A stretch of 64,000 nt of DNA, from assembly GCA_022340585.1 (NCBI GenBank), contig JAJDNS010000028.1, positions 1-64,000 on the forward strand. The letters are read 5' to 3'. Origin of the DNA: Acidobacteriota bacterium (GTDB taxonomy: Bacteria; Acidobacteriota; Vicinamibacteria; Fen-336). Positions 33,702 to 42,805 of the stretch are shown here, piece after piece (the first letter of the stretch is position 1; each line of letters starts with the position of its first letter). The notes under the pieces were generated by a model. It worked only from the letters and a program-made list of their open reading frames with translations, was not told the origin of the DNA and did no database searches. The position numbers and the translations under genes are program-made.

Positions 33702-34900
33702 TCGACCTCGAGCTGGGGTCCGAGCACGAGGCGCTCGTCGAGACCCTGCGCGACTGGGGGGCGAAGGAGGTCGCGCCGAAGGTCCACGACCTGGACCGGG
33801 CCCACCGCTTCGAGCCGGACTTCATCCGGCAGATGGCCGAGCTGCAGCTGCTGGGGATCTGCCTCCCCGAGGAGTACGGGGGGGCGGGCATGGACTACGT
33901 GAGCCTCGGCCTGGCGTGTGAGGAGCTCGAGTACGTCGACACCCACCTCCGGGTGATCATGTCCGTGCACGTCGGGCTCAACTCCATGACCCTCTGGTGC
34001 TGGGGGAGCGAGGAGCAGAAGCAGAGCTACCTGGCCCCCCAGGCGAGGGGCGACCGCATCGCGACCTACGGTCTGACCGAGCCCAACGCCGGCTCCGACG
34101 CGGTCGGGATCCAGACGACCGCGGTTCGCCGGGGCGACCGCTACGTCCTGAACGGGGAGAAGACCTGGATCAGCCTCGCCGACGTGGCCGACCACTTCCT
34201 GGTCATCGCCTGGACCGACCAGGAAAAGAAGAAGAAGCGAGACCACTCCGGGATGTCGGCCTTCATCGTCGAGCGCGGCTTCAAGGGCTTCAGCTCCTAC
34301 TCGCTGACGGAGAAGTGGGGGATCCTGGCCGGCAACACCGGGGGCTTCTCGCTCCAGGACGTCGAGGTCCCGGTCGAGAACCGGGTGGGCGAGGAGGGCG
34401 AGGGCTTCAGGATCGCCATGTTCGCGCTCGAGAATGGCCGCTACACGGTGGCCGCGGGGGCCACCGGGCTCATCCGGGCCTGCCGTGACGCCTCCGTGCG
34501 CTACGCCCAGGGGCGCGAGACCTTCGGGGTCCCGATCGGCCAGCACCAGCTGGTGAAGGAGATGATCGCCCAGATGGTCTCCGACTACGAGGCATCGCGG
34601 CTCCTGTGGCTGCAGGCGGGCTGGATGAAGAACACCGGGCGCCGGAACACGCGAGAGACCTCCCTCGCCAAGTGGTTCGCCACCGTGGCCTCCGAGCGCG
34701 CGGCGGCGGACGCGGTGCAGGTCCACGGCGCCAACGGATACTCCGACGAGTACCCGGTCGGCCGCTACTACCGCAACTGCAAGGCCGCGGTGATCTACGA
34801 GGGCAGCCGCGAGGTCCACAAGCTGATGCAGGCGGACTACGCCCTCGGCTACCGCCGCGACAAGCCCCGGCGCGTCGAGCTCCCCGCGTACCGAGGATGA
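33698..34900 (+). CDS. Acyl-CoA dehydrogenase
   Basis: The 400-residue flavoenzyme has the N-terminal helical domain ([20 protein letters not shown]), the FAD/substrate segment [20 protein letters not shown], the strand [20 protein letters not shown], and the C-terminal domain with [20 protein letters not shown] and [19 protein letters not shown]. The [12 protein letters not shown] motif supplies a Glu at the position of the catalytic base seen in short-chain and glutaryl-CoA-type dehydrogenases. It should introduce a 2,3 double bond into an acyl-CoA and pass electrons to ETF. The chain-length preference cannot be told. Overlaps of 4 nt on both sides tie it to the DUF2007 and glpX genes. Confidence 0.92.
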   Translation: MIDLELGSEHEALVETLRDWGAKEVAPKVHDLDRAHRFEPDFIRQMAELQLLGICLPEEYGGAGMDYVSLGLACEELEYVDTHLRVIMSVHVGLNSMTLWCWGSEEQKQSYLAPQARGDRIATYGLTEPNAGSDAVGIQTTAVRRGDRYVLNGEKTWISLADVADHFLVIAWTDQEKKKKRDHSGMSAFIVERGFKGFSSYSLTEKWGILAGNTGGFSLQDVEVPVENRVGEEGEGFRIAMFALENGRYTVAAGATGLIRACRDASVRYAQGRETFGVPIGQHQLVKEMIAQMVSDYEASRLLWLQAGWMKNTGRRNTRETSLAKWFATVASERAAADAVQVHGANGYSDEYPVGRYYRNCKAAVIYEGSREVHKLMQADYALGYRRDKPRRVELPAYRG

Positions 34901-35865
34901 TCCCCCCCGATCTCTCCCTCGAGTTCGTCCGGGTCGTGGAGCAGGCCGCGATCGGCGCCGCCCGCACCATGGGCCAGGGCGACGGCGAGAGCGCGGACCG
35001 CGTGGCCGTGGAGTCCATGCGGCGCGAGATGGAGAGCGTCGCCATCGCCGGGAGCATCGTCATCGGAGAAGGGGAGCGGGACGAGGCGCCCATGCTCTTC
35101 ATCGGCGAGAGCGTGGGAACGGGCCAGGGCCCGTCCGTGGACATCGCCGTAGACCCCCTCGAGGGCACCAACCTCTGCGCGACCGGCGCCTCGGGCGCGA
35201 TGGCGGTGCTGGCGGCAGCGGAGCAGGGGGGACTCCTCCACGCGCCCGACGTCTACATGGAGAAGCTGGTCGTGCCGGGAGTGGCCCGGGACCGGGTCGC
35301 CCTCGACGCCCCGGTGGCCGAGAACCTGGCCGGCCTGGCCAGCGCACTGGGCCGCGACGTCGACGATCTGGTGATCATCGTTCTCGACCGCCCGCGCCAC
35401 GAGGGTCTCATCGCCGACATCCGAAGGGCCGGGGCGCGGATCCGGCTGATCGGAGACGGCGACCTCTCTGCCGGCATCTCGGCGGCGGTCTCCGGGACCG
35501 GCGTCCACGCGGTGATGGGGACAGGGGGCGCTCCCGAGGGAGTGCTCACGGCGGCCGCCATGCGGTGTCTGGACGGCTCGATTCAGGGCCGCCTGGTGCT
35601 GGCGCGTCCTTCGGATGCCGACCGCATGGGGAAGATGGGGATCACCGACCTCGACCGGATCTACGAGACCGAGGAGCTCGCTCCCGGAGAGGACATCATC
35701 TTCGCGGCGGCGGGAGTGACGCGGGGGACCCTCCTCCAGGGAGTGCGGTTCTTCGGCGACGGGATCCGGTCCCACTGCCTGGTGATGACCACCCGTCCCC
35801 GCCAGGTGCGCTTCATCGACACGATCCACGTCGAGGACCGGCCGGCCCCCATCATCCGCTTCTAA
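34897..35865 (+). CDS. glpX: Class II fructose-1,6-bisphosphatase GlpX
   Basis: The 322-residue Li+-sensitive phosphatase shows the GlpX motifs: [54 protein letters not shown] and [20 protein letters not shown]. It hydrolyses fructose-1,6-bisphosphate (and in some lineages sedoheptulose-1,7-bisphosphate) for gluconeogenesis. The ATG overlaps the acyl-CoA dehydrogenase stop (ATGA). Its place after fatty-acyl/dienoyl-CoA genes suggests growth on acyl-CoA substrates with gluconeogenic carbon flow. It is the last gene of the operon; a small hairpin follows. Confidence 0.95.
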   Translation: MIPPDLSLEFVRVVEQAAIGAARTMGQGDGESADRVAVESMRREMESVAIAGSIVIGEGERDEAPMLFIGESVGTGQGPSVDIAVDPLEGTNLCATGASGAMAVLAAAEQGGLLHAPDVYMEKLVVPGVARDRVALDAPVAENLAGLASALGRDVDDLVIIVLDRPRHEGLIADIRRAGARIRLIGDGDLSAGISAAVSGTGVHAVMGTGGAPEGVLTAAAMRCLDGSIQGRLVLARPSDADRMGKMGITDLDRIYETEELAPGEDIIFAAAGVTRGTLLQGVRFFGDGIRSHCLVMTTRPRQVRFIDTIHVEDRPAPIIRF

Positions 35866-35876
35866 CCTCATTTCTT

Positions 35877-35896
35877 GGCCCCTTCGGGGACGTTTT
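35877..35896 (+). terminator. Possible intrinsic terminator after glpX
   Basis: CCCC-TTC-GGGG with a partly paired outer stem is followed by GTTTTG, 12 bp after the glpX stop. The stem is short, so termination strength is uncertain. Confidence 0.35.
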
Positions 35897-36048
35897 GTGA
35901 TCCCGGACACAGCCTTGTGGGCCTCCCGGGACCGTTAATGACCGTCCCGCGCCAGGGCGGGAGACCGCCTGGGGGGAGGGCCCGGCGCCGGTCACGGCTC
36001 AGGGGCTAGCGTTGTCGGGGGTTTACGTGACGAACCCTCACTTTGCGC

Positions 36049-36077
36049 TTGACATGGTTGGGGGGCTCTGGTAGCTT
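36049..36077 (+). promoter_or_regulatory. Sigma70-type promoter of the pilMNOPQ operon
   Basis: A perfect TTGACA (36049-36054), 17-bp spacer and TAGCTT (36072-36077) lie about 160 bp upstream of pilM. The -35 is ideal, the -10 a partial match. RBS AGGAGAG precedes the GTG start of pilM. Confidence 0.6.
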
Positions 36078-36235
36078 CACGCAGAACTTTAACTATCTTT
36101 GATAAACACAGATTGAGATTGAGTTCTGAAGGCCGGCACCGGAAAGGGCGACACGACGGGTCGGCCCATGTGGCATTGAGGTTGTGATCGACGTGAACGA
36201 TGTGAGCGAGACGGCTCAGTAGAGGAGAGACGCCC

Positions 36236-37303
36236 GTGGGTCTTTTCGGAAAGGTGAAGGGACTGGTTGGCGTCGACATCGGCTCGTCCGCGGTCAAGGC
36301 GGTGGAGCTCAAGGTCGGCGGCAAGGGCGGCGACGAGCTCCAGCTTCTCAACATCGGCCTCGAGCCGCTGCCTCCCGAGGCCATCGTGGACGGAGCCATC
36401 ATGGATTCCGGGGCGGTCATCGACGCGGTCCAGAACCTCTTCCAGGACAACCGCATCAAGACGACCGACGTTTCGACCGGAGTGTCTGGCAACGCCGTCA
36501 TCGTCAAGAAGATCAGCCTGCCCCAGATGAGCGAGGAGGAACTGGCCGAGTCGATTCACTGGGAGGCCGAGCAGTACATCCCGTTCGACATCCAGGACGT
36601 GTCCCTCGACTACGAGGTGGTGGAGGGGGCAGCGTCCGGCGGGAACATGGACGTGCTGCTGGTGGCGGTCAAGAAGGACAAGATCAGCGAGTACACCTCG
36701 GCGATCACGCAGGCGGGCCGGAACCCGACGATCGTCGACGTGGACGTCTTCGCGCTGCAGAACTGCTACGAGGCCAACTACGTCCCGGATCCGGGTCGGG
36801 TGGTCGCGCTGCTCAACATCGGGGCTTCCATCATGAACATCAACGTGGTGAAGGATGGCAGCTCGACCTTCAACCGTGACATCGCGGTGGGGGGGAACCA
36901 GTATACGGACGCGATCCAGAAGGACCTCAACCTCTCCTTCGAACAGGCGGAAGCCCTGAAGAGGGGAGAGCAGGTCGAAGGGGCCTCGGCTGAGTCCCTC
37001 ACCCCCATCCTGCAGGCGGTCTCCGAGAACATCGCCACCGAGATTCAGAGGACCTTCGACTTCTTCCGCGCCACCAGCCAGGAGGACCGGGTCGACCAGA
37101 TCTACCTGTCCGGTGGGGCGGCCAAGGTGCACGGGCTGCGCGATCTGCTGGCCGATCGGCTGGATGCCCCGGTGGAACTGCTCAACCCCTTCCTCAACGT
37201 GCGCTACAACGAGAAGGACTTCGACCCGGCCTTTCTCGACGACATTGGACCCTCGGCGGCCATTGCCGTGGGCCTGGCCGTGCGTAGGGTGGGTGATCGA
37301 TGA
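36236..37303 (+). CDS. pilM: Type IV pilus actin-like assembly ATPase PilM
   Basis: The 355-residue protein has the FtsA/PilM-type fold: phosphate-1 loop VGVDIGSSAVKAVEL, the GVSGNAVIVKKISLPQMSEE segment, SIHWEAEQYIPFD, phosphate-2 region ALLNIGASIMNINVVK, and IYLSGGAAKVHGL. PilM polymer-like ring lies at the cytoplasmic face of the inner membrane and recruits PilN through its N-terminal tail. GTG start after AGAGGAGAG. It opens a five-gene operon with each next start overlapping or a few bases away. Confidence 0.95.
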   Translation: MGLFGKVKGLVGVDIGSSAVKAVELKVGGKGGDELQLLNIGLEPLPPEAIVDGAIMDSGAVIDAVQNLFQDNRIKTTDVSTGVSGNAVIVKKISLPQMSEEELAESIHWEAEQYIPFDIQDVSLDYEVVEGAASGGNMDVLLVAVKKDKISEYTSAITQAGRNPTIVDVDVFALQNCYEANYVPDPGRVVALLNIGASIMNINVVKDGSSTFNRDIAVGGNQYTDAIQKDLNLSFEQAEALKRGEQVEGASAESLTPILQAVSENIATEIQRTFDFFRATSQEDRVDQIYLSGGAAKVHGLRDLLADRLDAPVELLNPFLNVRYNEKDFDPAFLDDIGPSAAIAVGLAVRRVGDR

Positions 37304-37932
37304 TGCGCATCAACCTTCTCGCGCCCGAGAGGGCGACAAAGAAGAAGTCAGGCGGCCCGGCGCTTCCGTCGACGGGGGCGCTGCAGAGCTACCTGCTGCT
37401 GGCCCTCTTCGCGGGGGGTGCGGCGGTGCTGTGTGCCGGGGCCTGGTGGTTCCAGAGCAACAAGCTCAAGGACCTCGACACCCGGATCGCCGCCGACCGG
37501 AAGCGACAGCAGGACCTCCAGGCGATCAAGCAGCAGGTTGACGCCTTCCAGCAGAAGAAGGCCGTTCTCGAGAACAAGGTCGCGGTGATCGAGATGCTTC
37601 GGACCGCTCAGAAGAGCCCGGTTCACATGCTCGACGAGGTCTCGAAGGCCCTCCCCGACTACGTATGGCTTTCGCAAATGGACGAGACGGTGGGTGCCGT
37701 GCGCTTCGGTGGTCAGAGCAACAGCCTCGCCGCCGTGGCCGACTTCATCAGCGCCCTCCAGACCAGCGGGTGGTTCCCCCAGGTCGAGCTCGTCACCACC
37801 CAGGAGAAGAACGCGCTCGTGGACTTCACCCTGCAGGGAAACTTCCGGGATCCGGAGGTCGAGGCCAAGAAGAAGGCCGCGGCCGAAGCGGCGGCCGCGG
37901 CGGGCGTTCCCCCGCCCGGGGCCCCAAGGTAG
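37300..37932 (+). CDS. pilN: Type IV pilus assembly protein PilN
   Basis: The 210-residue bitopic protein begins with the conserved MRINLLAPER tail that inserts into PilM, then one membrane span (LLLALFAGGAAVLCAGAWWF), a coiled coil (DTRIAADRKRQQDLQAIKQQ) and a ferredoxin-like periplasmic domain (WLSQMDETVGAVRFGG). The C terminus is Lys/Ala/Pro-rich. It forms the alignment subcomplex with PilO. The ATG (two in tandem) overlaps the pilM stop. Confidence 0.93.
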   Translation: MMRINLLAPERATKKKSGGPALPSTGALQSYLLLALFAGGAAVLCAGAWWFQSNKLKDLDTRIAADRKRQQDLQAIKQQVDAFQQKKAVLENKVAVIEMLRTAQKSPVHMLDEVSKALPDYVWLSQMDETVGAVRFGGQSNSLAAVADFISALQTSGWFPQVELVTTQEKNALVDFTLQGNFRDPEVEAKKKAAAEAAAAAGVPPPGAPR

Positions 37933-37947
37933 GGGAGGAGGACTGAG

Positions 37948-38550
37948 ATGGCAGACAACGCCCTCACCAGACTTCCCCTGGCCGGTCAGCTGGGCGTGGC
38001 CGTCCTCATCGCCGCGCTCATCTGCGGAGGCTTCTACTGGTTCTACTACTCGGATGCCCTCGAGCAGCAGAAGCAGAAGGAGCAGCAGCTGGCCGACCTC
38101 CAGACGCAGATTCGCGCTCTCGAGGCAACGGCCAACCGGCTGCCCGAGTTCCAGCGGGAGGTCCAGGCCCTCGAGGCGCGTCTCGAGACCCTGAAGCGCA
38201 TCCTCCCGCCGGAGAAGGAGATGCCGGACCTGATGCGCCGCGTGCAGTACCTCGCGGCCCAGTCCAGCCTCGCCATCAAGAAGTTCAACCCCGCCCCCGT
38301 GGCCCAGCGCGACTTCTACCTCGAGGTGCCCATCAACATCGACATCGACGGGACCTACCACAACCTCGGGGCCTTCTTCGACCGGATCAGCCGCATGTCC
38401 CGCCTCGTGAACGTGGGCAACGTCAAGATCAAGTCGCAGAGCAACCAGGCCATCAACAACACCGTGAGCGTGCAGGCGGTGGCGACGACCTACGTCTACC
38501 ACGAGCCGCCGCCAGGCGCCCAGGGCGGGCAGGCCGGGGGGCAGAGATGA
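37948..38550 (+). CDS. pilO: Type IV pilus assembly protein PilO
   Basis: The 200-residue protein has an N-terminal membrane span (GVAVLIAALICGGFYWFYY), a long coiled coil (QQKQKEQQLADLQTQIRALE) and a periplasmic ferredoxin-like domain ending in LVNVGNVKIKS...VSVQAVATTYVY. It heterodimerises with PilN to bridge PilM and the PilP/PilQ outer complex. GGGGAGGAGG lies upstream of the ATG. Its stop overlaps the pilP start by 4 nt. Confidence 0.93.
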   Translation: MADNALTRLPLAGQLGVAVLIAALICGGFYWFYYSDALEQQKQKEQQLADLQTQIRALEATANRLPEFQREVQALEARLETLKRILPPEKEMPDLMRRVQYLAAQSSLAIKKFNPAPVAQRDFYLEVPINIDIDGTYHNLGAFFDRISRMSRLVNVGNVKIKSQSNQAINNTVSVQAVATTYVYHEPPPGAQGGQAGGQR

Positions 38551-39107
38551 AGGGGAACGTGGTGAAAGCCCTCCTTCTGGTGTTTGTCGGCTTCGCCCTG
38601 ATGGCGGCGCCGGCCGGGGCCCAGGCTCCGGAGGCCCCGGCGCCCGGAGCGGAGGCGGCACCCCCGCCGGCAACGGCGCCGGGGGAGGCGGTGGAGCGCC
38701 CACCCCTCGACGTCGAGGTCGACACTGGGGGGTACACCTACAACTCGCAGGGGCGGCGCGATCCTTTCGTCAGTCTCCAGCGGCCGGTTGCCGCGGATCG
38801 TGGCCCCAAGACCAGGAAGCCGGGAATGGAGGGTTTCCTGATCCAGGAGGTCGCCTTGAAGGGGATCGTGAGAACCACGGGAGGGGGCATGGGAGTCGCC
38901 GCCGACCCTGGCTTCATCGCGACGTTCCTCGGGGCGGATGGCAAGTCGTACTTCGTGAGAACCGGGCAGCGGCTCTATGACGGGGTCATCACCGCCGTGG
39001 ACGCCACCTCGGTGACTTTCCGGCAGGAGGTGACGGATCCCCTGTCGCCGGTGAAGTCGCGTGAGGTCCGCAAGAGTCTGTATGCGTCGGAGGAGGCGAG
39101 GCAATGA
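38547..39107 (+). CDS. pilP: Type IV pilus assembly protein PilP
   Basis: The 186-residue periplasmic protein has a signal peptide (KALLLVFVGFALMAAPAGAQ), a Pro/Ala-rich linker with the GRRDPFVSL motif, and the HR-type beta-sandwich (LKGIVRTTGGGMGVAADPGF, SYFVRTGQRLYDGVITAVDA, VTFRQEV) that binds the PilQ secretin. No lipobox Cys is visible, so unlike many PilP it may be soluble rather than a lipoprotein. ATGA overlaps link it to pilO and pilQ. Confidence 0.92.
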   Translation: MKGNVVKALLLVFVGFALMAAPAGAQAPEAPAPGAEAAPPPATAPGEAVERPPLDVEVDTGGYTYNSQGRRDPFVSLQRPVAADRGPKTRKPGMEGFLIQEVALKGIVRTTGGGMGVAADPGFIATFLGADGKSYFVRTGQRLYDGVITAVDATSVTFRQEVTDPLSPVKSREVRKSLYASEEARQ

Positions 39108-41566
39108 GAGCGAAGCTCGCTGGGGTCTGCCTGATCGCGGCCGCCCTCGTATTGGCGGGTTCGTCGGTCCCCGCGCAGGACGGGACCCCGACGACGATCA
39201 CCGATATCCGGCAGGAAAGCAACGAGCGGTCGACCCGTCTGGTCGTCCAGTGCACCGGGCCGCTCGCCTACACGTACTACAGTCCGGACCCGCTGACCCT
39301 GGTGGTGGACATCCCGGAGGTGGACGCCTCCCAGGTTCCCGCGCGGATCGACGTGGGCACCGCCGAGGTCGAGTCTGTTCGGATCACGAGTCTGGCGCGG
39401 GCGGACGGGCGGAACCTGGCGCGGGTCGAGGTGCGTCTGGCCAGCCTCGTCCCGTACCAGATCTTCTCCCGGGACAAGGACCTGAACCTGGTCTTCGAGC
39501 GGCCGGCCGCCGCGGCCGCGGACCCGGCTCCGGTCCCGGGGCCCGTCGCCCCGGCACCCGTGGCCTCGGAGGCGCTGCCGCCGATGCCGCCACCCCCGCC
39601 CGTCGAGCCCGCAGCGACAGAGGCGTACGACGGTCCGGTGGTCGCCGCCGGCGTCCCGGAACCCGCGCCCGAGCCCGCCCCGGTGGTGGAGCTGCCACCG
39701 GCCGCCCCGGCGACCCGAATCCTGGCCGTGGCGCGCGAGGGGGGAGGCGACTTGCCGGCCTTCACCGTGCGGGCCGACGGACGTCTGAAGTACCAGGACT
39801 TCACCCTCCCGGGACCGGACCGCCTGGTCATCGACTTCGCCGACGTGGCGGCCAACGAGAGCTTCCGCCTCCTCGAGGTGAACGAGGGGCCGATCGAGCG
39901 CGTGCGCATGGGCCAGTTCTCGGCCGCCTCGCCGAAGGTGGCGCGCCTCGTGGTCGACCTCGCGGACAAGACGCCGTACCGCATCGTCGAGGGAGCGACC
40001 GACATCCGGATCGTCTTCGGTGAAGAAGGGGAGCCCCGGCCCCCGGCCCACGCACCCCTGGCCGCCTTGAGGGCGCCGGAGCCGGCGGAGCCGGTGGAGC
40101 CGATGCCCCTGGCCGAACCGGAGGCGACCCCGGTCCCGGTGGCGCTGGAGCCGCTTTCGCTCCCGCCGCTGCCGGAGCCGCAACTCCCCGAGGATCTCCC
40201 GGGCGACCTGCCACCGCTGCCGGAAGACGACTCGGTGGGGATGGCGTGCGGGCAGAGCGGGGACCTGGGAACGCCCATCAGCCTCGACTTCAAGGACGGT
40301 GATCTCCAGGACATCTTCCGCCTCTTCGCCGACATCTCGGGCCTGAACGTCGTCGTGAACCCGGGAGTGAGCGGCAAGGTCACGCTGAAGCTGAACGAGG
40401 TGCCGTGGGGGCGGGCGCTGGAGCTGATCCTCAAGACCCACGGGCTTGGCTGCGTGCTCGAGGGCAACGTCATCCGCATCGCCAGGCTCCAGGACCTCGA
40501 GCGGGAGGAAGAGGATCGTCGCAAGCTGGACGAGGCAAAGGCCCTCGCCGGCGACCTCGATGACTACACGCGGCGCATCTCCTACGCGAAGGCCGAAACG
40601 CTCTCGGGCGTTCTCCAGAGCGCCGGCGCGCTGTCCTCGCGCGGTCAGATCAACGTCGACGAGCGCACCAACACGATCATCATCCGCGACCTGCCGGACT
40701 TCATCGAGCAGGCAAAGACCTTGATCGGCGAGCTCGACACGGCGACGCCCCAGGTCGAGATCGAGGCCCGGATAGTGGTCACGTCCCGGAACTTCGTCCG
40801 TGACATCGGCGTGCAGTGGGGCTTTGGCCTCGAGCGGACCGCACGGTTCGGGAACGCCACGAACCTCACGTATCCGAACCAGATGGTGCTCAGCGGCAAC
40901 GCCATCACCCCGAACGTCGGCTTCCCGAGCGGGGACATGACCGGTCCCGGGGGCGTAAGCTCCGACACCGGGATCGGGAACACCGGACGCGGCTACGCGG
41001 TGAACCTGCCGGCCACCTCAGTGAACTCCGCCCTCGGGATCTCGACCGGAAACCTCCTGGGCAACTTCAATCTGGACCTCGCGTTGACCGCCCTCGAACG
41101 GCAGGGGAGGGGCCGCTTGCTCTCCACGCCCAAGGTGACCACCCAGAACAACACCGCGGCGGAGATCAAGCAGGGCATCCAGATTCCCATTCAGACCGTG
41201 GCGAACAATACCGTGACCGTGACCTTCAAGGACGCGGTCCTGACGCTGAAGGTGACGCCGCAGATCACCGACGCCGGCACCGTGATCCTGAACCTCGAGG
41301 TCGAGAACAACTCCGCCGACTTCGCCAACCTCGTGAACGGGATTCCCCCGATCAACACGCAGTCGGCAAAGACGATCGTGCAGGTCACGGACGGCCAGAC
41401 CGCGGTGGTCGGCGGTATCTACCAGAGCCAGGAGTTCCTGAACCGGGAGTCGACACCGTTCCTGGGCAAGATCCCCATACTGGGGTACCTGTTCAAGAAC
41501 AAACGCGTCGACATGACGAACAACGAGCTCCTGCTGTTCATCACGCCGCGCATCGTCAAATCGTGA
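39104..41566 (+). CDS. pilQ: Type IV pilus outer-membrane secretin PilQ
   Basis: The 820-residue protein has a signal peptide, two AMIN-type beta domains (RLVVQCTGPLAYTYYSPDPL near 45 and VIDFADVAANESFRLLEVNE near 245) separated by Pro/Ala-rich linkers, then the STN/N0 domain (ISLDFKDGDLQDIFRLFADI), an N1 domain (RISYAKAETLSGVLQSAGAL and the DERTNTIIIRDLPDFIEQAK block) and the secretin barrel (VEIEARIVVTSRNFVRDIGV, VTTQNNTAAEIKQGIQIPIQ, TPFLGKIPILGYLFKNKR). The AMIN domains anchor it to peptidoglycan. It forms the pore through which the pilus leaves. Prepilin, PilB, PilT and PilC genes are not in the window. Confidence 0.95.
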   Translation: MRAKLAGVCLIAAALVLAGSSVPAQDGTPTTITDIRQESNERSTRLVVQCTGPLAYTYYSPDPLTLVVDIPEVDASQVPARIDVGTAEVESVRITSLARADGRNLARVEVRLASLVPYQIFSRDKDLNLVFERPAAAAADPAPVPGPVAPAPVASEALPPMPPPPPVEPAATEAYDGPVVAAGVPEPAPEPAPVVELPPAAPATRILAVAREGGGDLPAFTVRADGRLKYQDFTLPGPDRLVIDFADVAANESFRLLEVNEGPIERVRMGQFSAASPKVARLVVDLADKTPYRIVEGATDIRIVFGEEGEPRPPAHAPLAALRAPEPAEPVEPMPLAEPEATPVPVALEPLSLPPLPEPQLPEDLPGDLPPLPEDDSVGMACGQSGDLGTPISLDFKDGDLQDIFRLFADISGLNVVVNPGVSGKVTLKLNEVPWGRALELILKTHGLGCVLEGNVIRIARLQDLEREEEDRRKLDEAKALAGDLDDYTRRISYAKAETLSGVLQSAGALSSRGQINVDERTNTIIIRDLPDFIEQAKTLIGELDTATPQVEIEARIVVTSRNFVRDIGVQWGFGLERTARFGNATNLTYPNQMVLSGNAITPNVGFPSGDMTGPGGVSSDTGIGNTGRGYAVNLPATSVNSALGISTGNLLGNFNLDLALTALERQGRGRLLSTPKVTTQNNTAAEIKQGIQIPIQTVANNTVTVTFKDAVLTLKVTPQITDAGTVILNLEVENNSADFANLVNGIPPINTQSAKTIVQVTDGQTAVVGGIYQSQEFLNRESTPFLGKIPILGYLFKNKRVDMTNNELLLFITPRIVKS

Positions 41567-41583
41567 AGGGGTGAGAGGAACGT

Positions 41584-42195
41584 ATGAGGACCTCCAGGCT
41601 CAATAGGCAATACAGGAGGGGGTGGGCTCTGAGGCTCGGTGGCGGACTCGCCCTTGCCACAGCGCTGGCCCTCGTGGGCTGCGGTGACGACTATGTCACG
41701 GACAGCCAGGCGTCCGTCCTGCTCGTCGTGAGGAGCATCGAGGACGGAGGCCCGGTGCTGTCGGATATCGTCAGCGAAGAGAACACGATCGTGAACTGCG
41801 ACGTGCTCGTGGAGGCGGAGGTGGTGGCCAAGAACCCCAACCTGACACCGACCCGCCGCGACACGGTGACCGTTTCCTCCTACCACGTCAAGTACACACG
41901 GTCCGACGGACGCGACGTGCAGGGTCTGGACGTCCCGTACGAGATCTCCGGGCCCCTGACCCAGACCATCGACGGGGGCGCGAGCGTCGAGTTCCCGGTG
42001 ACCATGGTCCGTCACCAGGCGAAGCTCGAGGCCCCGCTCAAGAACGTCACCGGCACCGACGTGGTGACGATGCGTGCCGAGGTGACGCTGTACGGGGAGA
42101 CCCTCAACGGGGATGGGGTGTCCGCGTCGGGCAGCGTTCAGATCACGTTCGCCGACTTCGGGGATGGTACCGATACGTGCGAAACGGGCGGCTAG
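41584..42195 (+). CDS. Lipoprotein of unknown function after pilQ
   Basis: The 203-residue protein has a lipoprotein signal ending in LVGC (lipobox, Cys about residue 33). The mature part alternates beta strands (SVLLVVRSIEDGGPVLSDIV, VSSYHVKYTRSDGRDVQGLD, ITFADFG), suggesting an Ig-like sandwich. It starts 17 bp after pilQ with GAGAGGAACGT upstream, so it is co-expressed with the secretin and may assist it in the outer membrane as a pilotin-like partner; that is inference from position only. No family recognised. Confidence 0.75.
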   Translation: MRTSRLNRQYRRGWALRLGGGLALATALALVGCGDDYVTDSQASVLLVVRSIEDGGPVLSDIVSEENTIVNCDVLVEAEVVAKNPNLTPTRRDTVTVSSYHVKYTRSDGRDVQGLDVPYEISGPLTQTIDGGASVEFPVTMVRHQAKLEAPLKNVTGTDVVTMRAEVTLYGETLNGDGVSASGSVQITFADFGDGTDTCETGG

Positions 42196-42218
42196 GCTCG
42201 GGCGAGGAGATGCGAGAA

Positions 42219-42698
42219 ATGCGTGTTTGGCAACCTGTCAATCGGCTGAGAGGGTACGCTCACGTGCTCGCCGCCGTGGGGCTGGCCCTGGGCCTGGCGA
42301 GCTGCGGGCTCGACAAGCAGGAGGAGCCGCCCCCTGTCGGACCGTCGGATCGAGGAATCTCGACCCAGCTGGTGGCGCTTCCCGACGTCCTGAACGCGGA
42401 CGGGGTGAGCCGCTCGGTCGTTCAGCTCACGCTGCGGGAGCAGAATGGGAATCCTGCGGAAGGCCGGGCCGTCTGGTTCCTTCACGATGGCGACGGCAAG
42501 CTCGTGCCGTCGGCCGCCTCGACGTACGTAGGACCTCTCCAGGAGGGCTTCGTGATGGCCACCGACGCCAACGGTGTGGCGGCTGTCATTTACGTGGCGG
42601 GACGTCAGCAGAGGAGGGTCGAGGTGATCGTCCGGCCCTACTCCATCGACGCCACCGCGGGGACCGCGCTCGGTTCTGTGCAGATCACGCAGGACTAG
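42219..42698 (+). CDS. Lipoprotein with a bacterial Ig-like (invasin-type) domain
   Basis: The 159-residue protein has a lipobox GLASC, then VLNADGVSRSVVQLTLREQN, GNPAEGRAVWFLHDGDGKLV and TDANGVAAVIYVAG, the pattern of a Big_1 (invasin/intimin) Ig-like domain. ATG 42219 is favoured as GAGGAG then sits 9 nt upstream; ATG 42210 would abut it. It follows the previous lipoprotein by 23 bp. Likely a surface or periplasmic partner of the pilus machinery; function not known. Confidence 0.75.
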   Translation: MRVWQPVNRLRGYAHVLAAVGLALGLASCGLDKQEEPPPVGPSDRGISTQLVALPDVLNADGVSRSVVQLTLREQNGNPAEGRAVWFLHDGDGKLVPSAASTYVGPLQEGFVMATDANGVAAVIYVAGRQQRRVEVIVRPYSIDATAGTALGSVQITQD

Positions 42699-42805
42699 AA
42701 GGTCGGCTCCACCGGGGAGGCGGTGAACCAACCGCGGCACAACGGGGCCATCACGCCCGTCCCCGGGTCGCGGCGCGCCGTTGGGGAGACCAGGGTTGCA
42801 CGTGA

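Larger units (their letters stand above)
35866..36235. other. 370-bp intergenic region between glpX and pilM
   Basis: It contains the weak hairpin after glpX, a pil promoter, and an untranslated leader of about 150 nt before pilM. The leader (36084-36235) has AT-rich patches but no structure I can assign to a known riboswitch or sRNA. Confidence 0.5.

Noticed and set aside
38975-40441. 488-residue minus-strand open frame across pilQ
   Set aside because: Antisense to the AMIN and linker part of PilQ; Arg/His-rich and without domains.
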